NCBI RefSeq assembly: GCF_022458985.1 | Contig: NC_061776.1 | Span: forward strand, 4,820,088 to 4,884,087 | Origin: Mugil cephalus | Taxonomy: Eukaryota > Chordata > Actinopteri > Mugiliformes > Mugilidae | DNA length: 64,000 nt | Reading direction: 5' to 3' | Shown here: positions 1 through 12,200 of the stretch, piece after piece | Position numbering within the stretch: the first letter of the stretch is position 1 | Layout of the letters: the number at the start of each line of letters is the position of its first letter | Translations under genes and position numbers: made by a program | The notes under the pieces: generated by a model | Seen by the model: the letters and a program-made list of their open reading frames with translations, nothing else | What the model was told of the DNA's origin: nothing | Databases searched by the model: none

Positions 1-1789
1 TCATACATCTTGGTTCCTGCTAATCCCGAATACCTTGGAGAAATTAAAAATGTATCACAAATAAATCAACCCTCATTACGTAATCTCCTGCAACAGAATA
101 GAATAATCCCAGGTGTCTTGAAAGGTTTTTTGTGTTGACCTGGCCTCCAGATTCACTTGATCTGTTCTATCCGAATGATTTCATTTGATTTCACTGGTGC
201 ACCTCATGAAGTGAGATTGTAGTTCCTTATTTTAAGGCAGATTTAGACGTTTAAAGCGTGAAGATTTATTTCCATCTATACGTAGAGATGAGGTGCACTG
301 TGTTTTCTAGTATTTGTAAATGTCCTCAAAGCCGCCTTAAGTGATATCAAAAGTCATGTTCGGTTGAGGAAAACTCGGTCGTCGTCTGTTTGGAGACGAC
401 TCAAGGTGAAAAAGAGAAACATTCGCTGAGGTTTTGAAGCTTTTAAATTACTTTGGTGATGGTGAACGTCCACGCAGACAGAGTGGAGCTCACGTCGGAT
501 GCAATAAAAATCCATTTCGGGGTCACGTTTAGGGGAGAGAACAACACAGTAGAGACAGTAGAGTAGAGTCACAACACATTCCATCTTCATGTACAGGATT
601 TAAAAAAAAAAAATAATAATAATCACAACCGTGTCAAATCTCATCGCTTCTTAAACTGCCGTTTGGTTTCTGTCCGTCGCCACAAACCGAGAGGATGAAA
701 GTTTAGATTTAGACGCGTCCCCTTTTAGCCATGGGGACTATTTGTCACGGCGGATGTTGTTTTGTCGCCAAAGTGTGTGCTTTTATATAGTTAATTGTGC
801 TTTGGATACATAATACTTGTCAGAGAGATGTTTATGGGAATTCTTGACTGTAAGACTCTTGACACGTGGTCACATTCAAAGGTTTGAAAAACAAGAAAAA
901 TGCTGAGATGGGCCAACACACAGGAACGTTCCTAGCATGTAGCTGCAGCCGAAACAACAAAAACTGGAATTTAGTAGTTTTCTGTACAGATGAAACGTCT
1001 CCACTTCCTCCCATCGCTCAGAGCGGAGGCTAGATTCCTGGAGACACGGGCGCCGCCATTTTTTTTCTGTACTGTCTTGACAGTAAAGCCACGTTATCTA
1101 TGACACGCCCACACTTCCTCTAGACTCACTGCTGATTGGTTTGGCCTTTTTTTTCTTCTTTTTTTTTTTTAAAGGGGAAATGAAGCACTCAATCAAGTTC
1201 CGCGCTTAGCAACAATATATAACACTACTGACAAATGTTAGCATATAATGTGCTTTTGTAGGGCGCCGCCATCTTTCCGTACTGTGGCCAGTGATGTCAT
1301 GGGGTTGGTGGTTCCCATGAAAGATAGATAGCGGAAGTTTTAGTCAGATATATGTAGCGTGGACTTGTTTTATATTTGAACGTTTGGCTACAGCTAGCTT
1401 AGCTTACCTGCTACTAACTTTCCGTGAAAGCATCGCCACTTGCAACATGTCCACGTCCCGGTGTATAATATAATGTGGACAGTAGAGGACAGACTGTGGA
1501 TTAAATGGAGTCTGAAACAACTCCCTAAACCACGGCTCAAAATCATAACCAATAGGATTTATACTGGACTCAGTATGTCTTTCCATTTCATCCTCGTCCA
1601 TTTTCAACAGCGTGCAGAGGGATCCAGCCAACTCTGTGACGTATTTTGTTATGTCATTTCAAAATGGTGACTCCCTAGGTGGAAATGACGAAAAAAAATA
1701 AACATCTTAAATTTTATTTCGGGTATAGTTTGCGGTACAAGGACCAACAAATATAAAGTTGTGACTCGTCAATAAAACTGCAAAGGTCC
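1..1789. other. Non-coding AT-rich stretch, no gene seen
   Basis: No open frame here resembles a known protein and none has convincing splice context. The stretch holds poly-A and poly-T runs (for example near 601 and 1150) and two short GC-richer patches near 1040 and 1260 that both contain a gcgccgccat core and look like pieces of an old repeat. It lies downstream of stard3nl in that gene's direction. Confidence 0.6.
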
Positions 1790-1880
1790 CTCATGGAAGG
1801 GGCGGGGCTTATATGACATACTGCAGCCAGCAGCCACCAGGGGGAGCTCTACTTGCTTTGGCTTCACTTTAGAGGAGATG
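1790..1880 (+). repeat. Dispersed repeat R2, copy 1
   Basis: This segment, with a core reading ccaccagggggagctc followed by ggcttcactttagaggag, recurs as its reverse complement at about 8,150-8,234 inside stard3nl intron 5. The two copies in opposite orientation mark it as an old interspersed repeat. The family is not recognised. Confidence 0.65.
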
Positions 1881-2819
1881 TCATGACGTTTTTCTTTTTA
1901 ATTTTTTTTTTTTTTTTTAGTCTATGGCACTGACGACTCACAGCGAGAAGGTTTTGCTTGAGTTTTTACCACATTTTCCAAAGCATTCAACGAGCCTCCC
2001 CTCAAAAGACCCATACAGGTTTTATTACCTGCTAAGCTAATGCACTAAATTCAGTCAATTTAACCTTAAAGAAATATCAGGATTTCTGGATATTTGTTTT
2101 TTTCACAGGTCTGAAGAAGTATTTTAGACAAGAGTGCATAACAGAAATGGAGAAATAAATAAATATTTCATCCTCCTGTTTGTGATTCCTGCCGTTCATC
2201 GCTTTATGTCCTCCTCTGCTCCTTGTCCCGTGGACGGAGGCTGGTTTCTGGTTTCACCAAGTCCAGACTGACCACAGACTTGATTGTGGATCTGTATGAG
2301 CTCCTTGAGGCAGATGTAGGTTAGCGGTTTTATCACCTTCTCTTCTTTCATTCTTTTTTTTTTTTTTTTTAAAGCAGTATTGTATTTATTTTAAATCAAC
2401 AGTGTTTCCGACGGACTGATGAGAGGCAACATGTAGATTTGTGGACACACTGTTTACAGATGCCTTGGATACTTGACTTCTGACAGTAAAAATGTGAAAA
2501 AAAATAAAATAAAATAAAACTTACAGAAACTGTGGTTTGTGGGTCGTACCTGTCACATGTTTGCAGAAAAAAAATATTTGGTTTTGAGGATGAAAATTAT
2601 CATCGTTTTCATTTAACTGTACAAGCAGCTGGTTGTCTAAGTCTGAATATGAAGCAGTGAGGATATAATAATATAAATGTGTATGCAGTGATTAAATACA
2701 CTAGTTTCTGCTTCTAATTTGTTTTAAATTAGACGCTTTCATGCACCTATAGCCTTTTTGAAACTGGTCAAGATTACCGACTTAATGGATTAGTGGATTA
2801 AACGGTCATCCAACGGGTT

Positions 2820-3190
2820 TCCAGACGAGCGGCTTTGAAGCTCAGCGTGGCGTCTCTGGCCGCCACCATCTTGGCAGAGCCTGACTCAAGACTCTTGACT
2901 CCTGGCTAAATCAAAAGTAGTCAAAGAGATGAAGGGCGAATGCAGTGGTAGCCTTTAATTATGCATAACTTTCAGCCTTGGTACAATTTAAATTCTATTC
3001 GTGCTGTAAAGCAGGACAGCTTTTTTTATATGTTTTATGTTTATTTTTAGTCTTTAGTCCACCAATATGTTCACTTTCTGCATTGTGGGATGAATAAAGG
3101 CATATTTTATCTTATAACATAGAAGTCTATGGGCGTTGAGCCACTGCCTCAAGTGGACATTAGAGGAACTGCAGATTTTGGCACTTTTGT
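2820..3190 (+). repeat. Composite interspersed repeat R1, copy 1
   Basis: Three sub-blocks occur in the same order as in the copies at 3,866-4,236 and, inverted, 14,709-15,385. They are a GC-rich block containing gccgccaccatcttgg, a middle block containing attatgcataacttt, and an end block containing agtggacattagaggaac. The shared order with unique spacers says one element family inserted three times. No coding capacity is visible, and the family name is not known to me. Confidence 0.65.
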
Positions 3191-3865
3191 TTAATTGTCT
3201 TTTACTGCAACTAATAATTATTATTTTCACAGCTGATACAATTCTTGAAACTATTGACCCTTTATAGGGCACTCATTGTGAATTCATTTGTAAATTTAAC
3301 ATTTTTTATTTTAGGACATTAGAAGACTTTATTATTTGTTTATTTATGTTTTATTTTCATGAAGAAAATCAACATTAATGAATTTACCACATATGGTTCC
3401 TTGCTCTTAAGTGGCAAACAAATGTAAACATGTGTTTAGATCATTAGAACATAAGAGCTGATTCAGACCCTTGTCAGCATTATCACATTGGACATCAGGA
3501 CACTTGTTCTTTGTGGTTCGTAATAAATCAGTTCAGCTCAGAGTTCATTCAGAGGTAGACCTTGTAGACCACATTAGACCCTGATTAGACCTGAGAATGT
3601 TTCCTTTATCTTCTTGGATGAATGAAAACCACATGTAGGCACACAATTTAAAATATATGCTGAAGTTACCAAATATGGTTCCTTGCCCCATTAAGGGTTA
3701 AATGAAAAGGAAAGTCAACTAATGATTACATTTACTCAAATCATTATCAACTCCTTAGCATTTGTAGTTTGATCTAAATGGTTTGTATAGAAATATTGTC
3801 ATTTTGTGAAGGAATAGAAGCCGACACATGAAGATATAAACATGAACCCTGTGCGGCGTCCACCA

Positions 3866-4236
3866 TGTTTCCTCAAGGCCGGTTTTGCATCTCAGTGTGA
3901 CGTCCCTGGCGGCCACCATCTTGGCGGTACCCGAGTACAGTTAAATCACACCCATTTCAAAGATTGTAAAAAAGGTGGTGAGGACCCCCATCTGTAACTC
4001 AGCGAGACCACACCCTTGATTATATATAACTTTAAACTTTGAAATAAATTAAAACAGATGAATTATATTAAAATTTTCCAATGTACAGTTGTTCTAAAAG
4101 ACGAAATCAAAATCACCAAAAGAAATGTAAACGTGTTTATTTCTGCTGTAAAATTGATAATTAAATGGGGATCGACTCAGTTTTGGAGTCAGCCTCTAGT
4201 GGCCATTTGAGGAACGGCAGCACATTTGATAAACAT
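3866..4236 (+). repeat. Composite interspersed repeat R1, copy 2
   Basis: Same three sub-blocks as copy 1: a GC-rich block with gcggccaccatcttggcgg, a middle attatatataacttt block and an end block with cctctagtggccatttgagg. It lies in the same orientation as copy 1. Confidence 0.65.
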
Positions 4237-4394
4237 TTGTCCTTTTATGCGTATATTCCAAAAAAATAAATTTAGATTTTTATCACAGACTTCACACTTT
4301 TTGTATAGTAGTTCACGATTTAATAGCAATGAGACAGATTTGAATTGTTTCAGTTCATCCAGTAAATACTTTAATTAATTTCCAATTGATTTAA

Positions 4395-4820
4395 CCTCCC
4401 GAGACCTAAACATTTGTTTGAAATGCGTCTTAATTTCTTTAAAATAAGATCAAAATCTTTAGGCATTTGGGATTAGTAGGACCTAAGATGTATAAAAAAA
4501 ATTAAGCACAATATCTGAACTGGGTGCAGGTTTTGAAAATAATTAAGTGAACACAGGGATCGTTTCACTGTATATTACAATTTTACATTTATTTTAATTC
4601 AAAAGCAGAATTTGAAACAATGAAATCCCAACGTCCTCAAACGAGAACTTGTGAATTTGTCAAATTTTCATGTCATATCAAACTATAAAAGTTACTAAGC
4701 ATAAACAAACAAGTGTATTGACCCTTCACTACCAGTAGATGGCAGAAAAAAAAGTGTCTCCTTATGAGGACAACAGCACAATAATAATGTCCCCTCATGA
4801 GGACGCCGGGTCTCAGGAGG
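4395..4820. mobile_element. MITE of TTAA (piggyBac-like) type, copy 1
   Basis: A 426-bp non-coding element with inverted ends: it opens cctcccgagacc and closes ggtctcaggagg. It is flanked by TTAA at 4,391-4,394 and, after one extra t, TTAA at 4,822-4,825. The interior is highly similar to the element at 12,887-13,330. TTAA target duplication with CC...GG ends is the signature of piggyBac-superfamily elements; no transposase is present, so it is non-autonomous. Confidence 0.85.
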
Positions 4821-4825
4821 TTTAA

Positions 4826-6420
4826 TATTAACCCCTTTAGGTCTGAGCAGAATTTAGACGACATGAACTAAACTAAAAGAGAATAAAAGACACATAAAAG
4901 TTTCACATTTCATTTTAATGTTTCTATTTTACAGACGGGCATCCCATAAAAACAGAAGCACTGGATGCACAGCATGCGTTAAGATATGTACACTTACATT
5001 TCAACTTTTTTCTCCTAGTCACAGCAGCTTTATTCAGTTTCCATCTCACTCAGTGCAGTAAACCTTCACATGTCGACGCTGCAGATTAATGGATCGCCTT
5101 ATTTGTTTGTTTGTTTTTTTTTTTGGAAGCAGACATAATTGTTTTTATATTTCTACATTTTTTTCCATGCAAGGTGTTGTAGTGATATTTTAAGACTTGT
5201 CTCCTTTGCTACACACTGGTCCATACGGTCGATACTGGCCGGAAAAATAACCAAACACTTTTTACTTTTCTTTCTTAATGAGGAGTCTACGGAGCTTATT
5301 ATTATTAATATTATTATTATCATTTTACTTTACAGTGACTTCAAACCCAAGTATATGCAAATGATCAACAATTAAAAAAATAGTAAACATGGTGGACATA
5401 TAACACATTAACACCCTGGAAAAAGACTGAAACAGAAGTGTGTGTGTGAAACTTGGCCGGATACTGAAAAGGGCTCCAACTATTACACATCAGAGAGTTC
5501 AAGTGATTTGTTTTTTCTTCTACACATAATTAAAAAAAAACAAAAAACAACAATGAACATGAATTCTCTTAAAAGGTTCATCCAGAGTTATTTAAATGTA
5601 GAAAAACAAAACTCCTAAAATCATGACACTGATATTGCTTTTTAAGAAGCGGCACTTAAATCCAGACTGGAGGCTGATTTTCGACAGAAGAGGTTTCATT
5701 TGTGGATGTGAAAGTACAAATACTTCATTTGGACAAATTAAAACAAACAAACAAACAAAAAAAAAAAAATACAAAAACTAAAATGGCAGAAAGTGTAAGG
5801 CAGAATTTTTCTTCGGTAGCACAGGAGCAAATATTCAGCTTTAGATGTGGAGACACTGAGAAGAAGAAGAACAAAAAAGAAGAAAAAAAAGGTTAAATTA
5901 GGCTTTTAATTAGAGTACAGGCCCTGATCCAACCTGGGGTTTAGCACCAAATCAAAAATCAAAATCAGACCCCATACGAAACTTCTTTTTAAAACAGGAG
6001 AGGAACTGTGGGACATATCTTGCATACGTTTTTATTCAAAGTAAAAAAAATAATGTTTTTATGTTACTTATGATGATTTGTCTTTAAAAAAATTACTTAT
6101 TATAGAATCAATCACTCATTAATAGAAAATGACTAGATATCATTAAAAAATATCAATTTAATAACAACCACCTTCTAATTAGTTTAAACAATAATAAAAT
6201 GAGCTCATTCAAAATTTGTTCCAATTGTGTCTTTTTTGTTAAGTTGAGGCAACATAGCAAATTTTATGTGGAAAAAAACAAATTATTTATTTATGTGTAA
6301 CCTAGAAATCACTTTCAGCTAAGTTACTCATAACAAACACATTAATTCCACCTCTCAAGGAAGTGTGTTAAATCCAGATCACATGACTGAGGTTTGTTCT
6401 TCCTCCTCTTCCTTAGTTAT
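4826..6420. other. Non-coding AT-rich stretch
   Basis: No gene is visible. Poly-A and AT-rich simple sequence (att repeats near 5,290-5,320) dominate. Open frames here are short, AT-driven and lack family resemblance. Confidence 0.6.
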
Positions 6421-6424
6421 TTAA

Positions 6425-6963
6425 CCCTCAGGCAACCTGACGGACATTTTTGTGCATTTGGGCAAAATTTTCCTCTTCATTTTGGCTGTGTTAGTGCATA
6501 TGGCACTTTTTTTTTTTTTTTTTTTTTTTTTCTTGCAACAAAGTCAGAAATGATGGTATAAATTTAGAAAGTCACAGCTGAGAGATTAAAAAAAATGTGG
6601 TTATAATGGAAGTAAATGGGACATTTTTGTCCACTAGGGTTAAAAGAAAAAACTAATAATCCAATCAGGACAATATTTTAGAGAATCTTGGTCATATCCA
6701 AGACTGATCTTAAAAAAAAAATGCCCCAGCCACCGAACATTAGTTTTATTGAATATATATATATATGTATATATATTTTCATAAAAACACTGATTTCAAA
6801 TAATCAAACTGACATTAAGAGGGTTAAAATCCCTCAAAATGATTGAATGTTTAGTAGTTTTGTAAAGTGATGAAGTGGTTTAAGAGATTTATGCAGTTTT
6901 TTTGGACATGGACGTTTTTGTCCACTAAGGTTTACAAGAGTAAATTAAAAAGATGCCGGAGGG
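6425..6963. mobile_element. Second TTAA-type MITE
   Basis: A 539-bp element flanked by TTAA at 6,421-6,424 and 6,964-6,967. The left end reads ccctcaggcaacc and the right end, reverse complemented, reads ccctccggcatc, so the ends are imperfect inverted repeats. Motifs such as gggacatttttgtccac repeat inside it. The stretch 11,560-12,116, ending in gagggttaa, contains related sequence in the opposite orientation. Confidence 0.75.
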
Positions 6964-7460
6964 TTAATATAAAATAGTGTGTGAGTCAAGTGTCAATTTA
7001 TCACATGTCAACACTACAATATATTTATAAATAACTTTCAATTGACTCAGTTATTTAGAAGAATCGGAAAAATTCGTAAAAATGCCACGTGGTGATTGGT
7101 TTCAAAAAGTCCCGCATGTATATATTGACCCAGCTACGATCTGAGAGGTTGGTGCAAATTTGTTGTAAAAAAAAAAAAAAAAAATTGATGGAAAAATAGA
7201 CGTGTAAATTTAAAAATGTGCATCTCATTTTGTTTATAAACGAATGGTTTGTGAAGCTATTTATCGAGAGCTACAAATGTGGTAGGTTAGACATTTATAA
7301 GGATTATTTGCTTCTACCTGAGCCTGTTCAGTCTCTGTAATTTACATATTTATACTGAATATCTGTACTTATTGTACTACAGTTGAATAAAAATACTAAT
7401 ATTACTACAAAGTGGCTCTGCTGCTATGGAGCCGTGGATCTGCAGGAAACAGAACAGAAC

Positions 7461-7704
7461 AAGAAGAGGTTTTTATTGACGACGCTGAATTGATTGAGAA
7501 GACGACCGAGACGTCTCCATCGTCGTCGTCCCTCCTGGAAACTCCTCACCTGATGTTTTTAGTGGAGCAGATACGCTCCAGAGTTTACGAGACAAGACGA
7601 AACCTCTCTCTGATCGGCTCAGTCTGTCCTGACCTGATGGTGCGATGACCTGATCACTAGAGGAAGTGCGTCTCCATGGAAACACATCCAGCCAGTCTCA
7701 CCTG
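7461..7704 (-). other. stard3nl: Probable 3' UTR of stard3nl
   Basis: This GC-richer stretch directly follows the stop codon. A minus-strand AATAAA hexamer (tttatt on the plus strand) lies at about 7,469-7,474, roughly 235 nt past the stop, and is a candidate polyadenylation signal. Open frames on both strands here do not resemble known proteins. The alternative is that the transcript splices after coding exon 7, since possible donors (cag then gtgact or gtgaga) sit next to the stop. Confidence 0.45.
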
Positions 7705-7769
7705 TTAAGTCACCTGCTGAATGAGGCCTTTCTCAGGATCGTGTTTGTCGTCCAGTTCCTCGTCAGAGT
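7705..7769 (-). CDS. stard3nl: stard3nl coding exon 7 and stop
   Basis: Encodes an acidic tail ([19 protein letters not shown], then VT) and a TAA stop at 7,707-7,705. The acceptor is gtgttcag. The acidic tail ending soon after EKGLI resembles the human C-terminus in composition and position. The last two residues depend on no splice being taken just before the stop. Confidence 0.8.
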
Positions 7770-8416
7770 CTGAACACGAGAGACAGAGAGAGAGAAATAA
7801 ATCCGTGTGAAGAGTTGGAGGTGGTTAGCATTAGCTTAGCGTTACAACTTAGTGACTTAGCATACATGTAAATGTTAACAGGAGCTCAGTGGAGCTGGAT
7901 GAGTCACATCTAGAGTCAAACGTTTTTTATGTGCCCCCCCCCCAGGAAACTGACTGACCCGCCAAAGACTCCGGTGGAGAGTAGAACGGTCCGTCAGATA
8001 AAGGACCCGGACCCACCAGAGGAGCTCGCTCTGTGGCGTCCATGATGGACTGATATCCTGAAACACACAACGTTAAAAATTATTTCTATGAGCAGCTCCC
8101 TTCAGTGTCTCTAGAACCTGAAACATAGAAGGAATAAAGAGGAACAGCTCCTCTAAAGTGAAGCCAAAACAAGTACAGCTCCCCCTGGTGGCTGGAGGCT
8201 GCAGAACAGGTCATAAGCTCCACCCCCTCCATGTTAGTGGGCGGGACTTGTAAAATAAAACACTAAAATACACATAATTTTTCTCCAAGGATGATTAATA
8301 CAATGTTGATGAATGTTAAAATTATTTTGGATAGTTTCGTGTTAGTTATGCAACGCTATAGAAACAGGATGTGATATTCCGATCACCACAAGTTGCCATG
8401 CCAACGGCTCAGTGAA

Positions 8417-8447
<31 letters not shown>

Positions 8448-9255
8448 GAACAGCGTATAATTTAACATTTCCTCATAAATGGTAGAGCAGATTATTAATG
8501 AAATAAAAAAATGAGGACCCATTGTCCATATTTATATACAGTCTATGCACTGGACCCATGAGAGGAGGAGGGGGGACTGGCGGCCTCTAGTGGACATTAG
8601 AGGATCTGCAGTTTCAAGTAATTTAACTTGTTTAACGCCTTAAAACGTGGATATCTGAAATAGACTTAACAATATAATAATTATAAATCATATTTCAACA
8701 GAACTTTTAATTAAATGTTGTGCAATATACATAAAATAAGGCTTAAAAAAAATATTACATAAATAGATTTTGATCTCGACTTTAAAGATCTGAGGCAAGT
8801 TTGACCGATTTAAGATGAGTCTCCATCTCAACCAAGTAAAACCACCATTTTCCTTTTAACATCTGTGACATACAGATATTACTTATCATAATAATAAACC
8901 AGATTTTTTTCGTTGTACTCACTATTTTCGTCTACGGCCTCCTGAGGCAGGACCTTGAAGTCCAGCAGCCACGTTTCTATCCAGGCCAACAGGAAGGAGA
9001 TGATGGGCAGCAGGTACCCGAAGGCCCCCTGAGACAGCAGCTACACACACACAGACACACACACACAGACACACACACACAGACACACACAGACACACAC
9101 AGAAACACACACAGAGACACACACACACACAGACACACAGAAACACACACAGAAACACACAGACACACACAGACACACACACAGACACACATAGACACAC
9201 ACAGAGACACACACACACACAGAAACACACAGACACACACACACAGACACACACA

Positions 9256-9293
<38 letters not shown>

Positions 9294-12200
9294 CACACAG
9301 ACACACACAGACACACACAGACACACACAGACACACACACAGACACACACACAGACACACAGACACAGTTTAGGCTGGGATTAGATCTCGTACTCAGACA
9401 AATGTTCAGTGATTCAACTGAAGGATGGAGTTTGTGGTTAACACTGAACAGATTATTATTATCATTTTACCCCTATTTCTGCTTTTTTTTAAAAAAAATT
9501 ATTTATTCCTCACTCCTTTTGGGACATGTAGAGGACAGAATATTTAGTTCGTAATTTATTTATTTTCTCATTTACTGTTATGTATGTTTCTTGTGTCCAT
9601 TCCTATGTGGTTATTTTTGTTTGTTTTGGTTTGTTTTTTTTATACATTTGAAACAAACTAAACCAATGAAAAACTAAAAAACTATTTTTTACGTATTTAT
9701 TTATCCAGCTGTGAAGCATTTTATTTGGTTAACAATTTGTCTTCATATAAAACGACTCAAATCTTCTATATTTCTACTTACAGCCTCGTTATAATAACAA
9801 TTTATATTTCTTTTATTTTGTCATTTTCCCTCCCTCATTGGTGGCGATCGTAGTGTTGCAATAAAATGAGGATAATAAAAAAAATAAAATAAAATTGTTT
9901 CCTTCTTTAAAACCACTCTTACCTTAGACAAAATGACTTTGGCTATCAGGAACGCACAACTGACTGCAGTGGTGATCTGGACAAACACAAAACACATCAT
10001 CATCATCATCATCATCACAGACTCTGATCAGCCACAACATTAAAACCACCAACCAGTTGAGGATCTTACACTGATGTCTTAGTGTCTGAAGTGGATGTTA
10101 CTTTAAATAAGTGTTCTTTAAATAGAATAGAATAGACATTATTTGTCCCTCAGTTTGCAACAGTAAACATTGTGCAGAGAAGTAGCAAAAATAAAGAGCA
10201 GACTGTAAAAAGATTAAAAACAGAAACAGAAACAGAATAAACAATATACAAGTATTGGCACATATATATACGAAGTAGTGAAATTGCAACAGAAATTGTA
10301 ACACAAAGTATTGCACGACAAACCGTTAGCGTTCAATTGCAAAACAGATACTTCAGCCGAATATTGTGCAATAAGTAAGCAGCAATGAACTGCAACAAAA
10401 AGCAGCAGGAGTGTAACATAAAGTATGTTCTAGACTTACCGCGATGGCCCACCAGTGACGGAGCTTACAGACGGCGTAGGCCAGGATGAGGGCGGCGAAC
10501 CTGAAAACAGCCAGGAGCTGAGGGAGGAGAGGATGTCATTTACAGAACAACTAAGATAGAATAATACAACAATAACAATAACAATAATAATAATAATAAC
10601 GTGACGTACAAAGATGTCGAAGAAGGAGGCGTGGTAGTCATAATGCAGGACTTCTTTTTCCAGCTGATTCTGAATGCCACCGTTCACCTGCCCGACACAA
10701 ACAAGTCAAACAAGATCATTAATTACCTCATCAGCAGACGAATTTAAATTACTTAACTTTACGTACGGTAAACTGTGGATCATATTCTAACTCTAAATTA
10801 CAGAATTTACATCCTAACATTTATTATTAGTTATTATTATTATTTTTGCTACGACTTTCAGTCCTTTGTTTGTAGTTAGGAGACATTCTTCCAGCTTCAT
10901 ACATTTACTCTCCATCTTAGATGATGCGTTCATGAAATCTCGGAAATTCTATAATGCAACTCGGAAATTTCAGACTCGACATCTCAGAGGAGAAAAAATA
11001 AGTTTGGCTCATTGTCACCGTTTGCTGAAAATTAAAATATGTGCAGCAGATTTTATATTTTTGGAAGCAGTAATTTCTGAGTTTGACAACTCAGAGCTCA
11101 TTTTTCCCCAAGTTGTCCTGAAGGCAGCATCAGCTGGATCTCAGCTTTCCAAGACCCACCCCCACCTCCACTCCCACCCTACTACTGATTGGTTAGTGAT
11201 GTTAGTTTGGGAGGAAGCGCTGAGTTTTATTGGTAACTGAACTCAACTGACTGCTTGATCCTGACAACATCTCACATCAGCAAGTGTTTTTGATCCTCAT
11301 CTTAATCCCCAAAAATTGCTATATAAAAAAAAAAAAGCGGATTAATATTTTTTTCTGTTTTTTTTTTTTTCTGCATAAAATCTCTTAAACCACTTTACAC
11401 TTTACAAAACTAAGCTTTGTTACTTGAAGTCACTGTTGTTTTTACAAAAAAAAAAAATGAGCTATCGTCCATAAAACTAATATTGGGTGACTGGGACATC
11501 ATCATTATTATTATTATTATTATTGTTATTTTTAGATTAGTTTTGGGTATGACCAAGATTATCTAAAATATTGACTTTATTGCATTATTAGTTTTTGTGT
11601 AGCGTCAGATTTAAAATTTAAAAGTGTCCCATTGACTTCCATTATATTTACATTTTTTTAATCTCTCAGCCAAGACACAATAAAATCATTCATTCTGCAA
11701 TATTAGGGTTTTATTTAGGACAAAACTGGCCAAATTTGCCATGTTTAGTGTTCAACACTAAAATCCGCCATTTCCACATTATAGGGCCTATAAATAAAAT
11801 ATTCATTCGTTATTGAGCTATTATGAGGTGTTTTCTCTCAGCCATGACACAGTAAAAATCATTCATTCTCATTCATATTAGGGTTTCACTTATTTTCTGG
11901 GATTTTCATTATGACCCTTTTTCCATTGAGCAGAAACATCTTCATCTGGCCCCTCGATTGTCAAAGGAATGAAATGACCAGACAACCAAGCTTCAAACAG
12001 TTTGTGACAGGACTCCAACCAGGTGCGTAAACTCACTAACTGCTGGGTTTTTCACACAGTCAAATCAACAGGAAAATTTTGGCACAAATGAACAAAAATG
12101 TGCCTAAAGTTGAGGGTTAATCGCGGTGAAACGCCACATGCCGGATATCCCGAATACTGTCAGATCACTTTAAGCCCTGTATCCAGGTACAAAGTCGATC

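Noticed and set aside
7412-7648. Plus-strand 78-codon frame with a protein-like composition
   Set aside because: It overlaps the probable stard3nl 3' UTR, matches no family and lacks splice or promoter context.
8922-9366. Three overlapping Cys/Val/Ser-rich open frames of 105-142 codons on the minus strand
   Set aside because: They are the CA-type microsatellite read in three frames, joined to stard3nl exon 5; no real protein.
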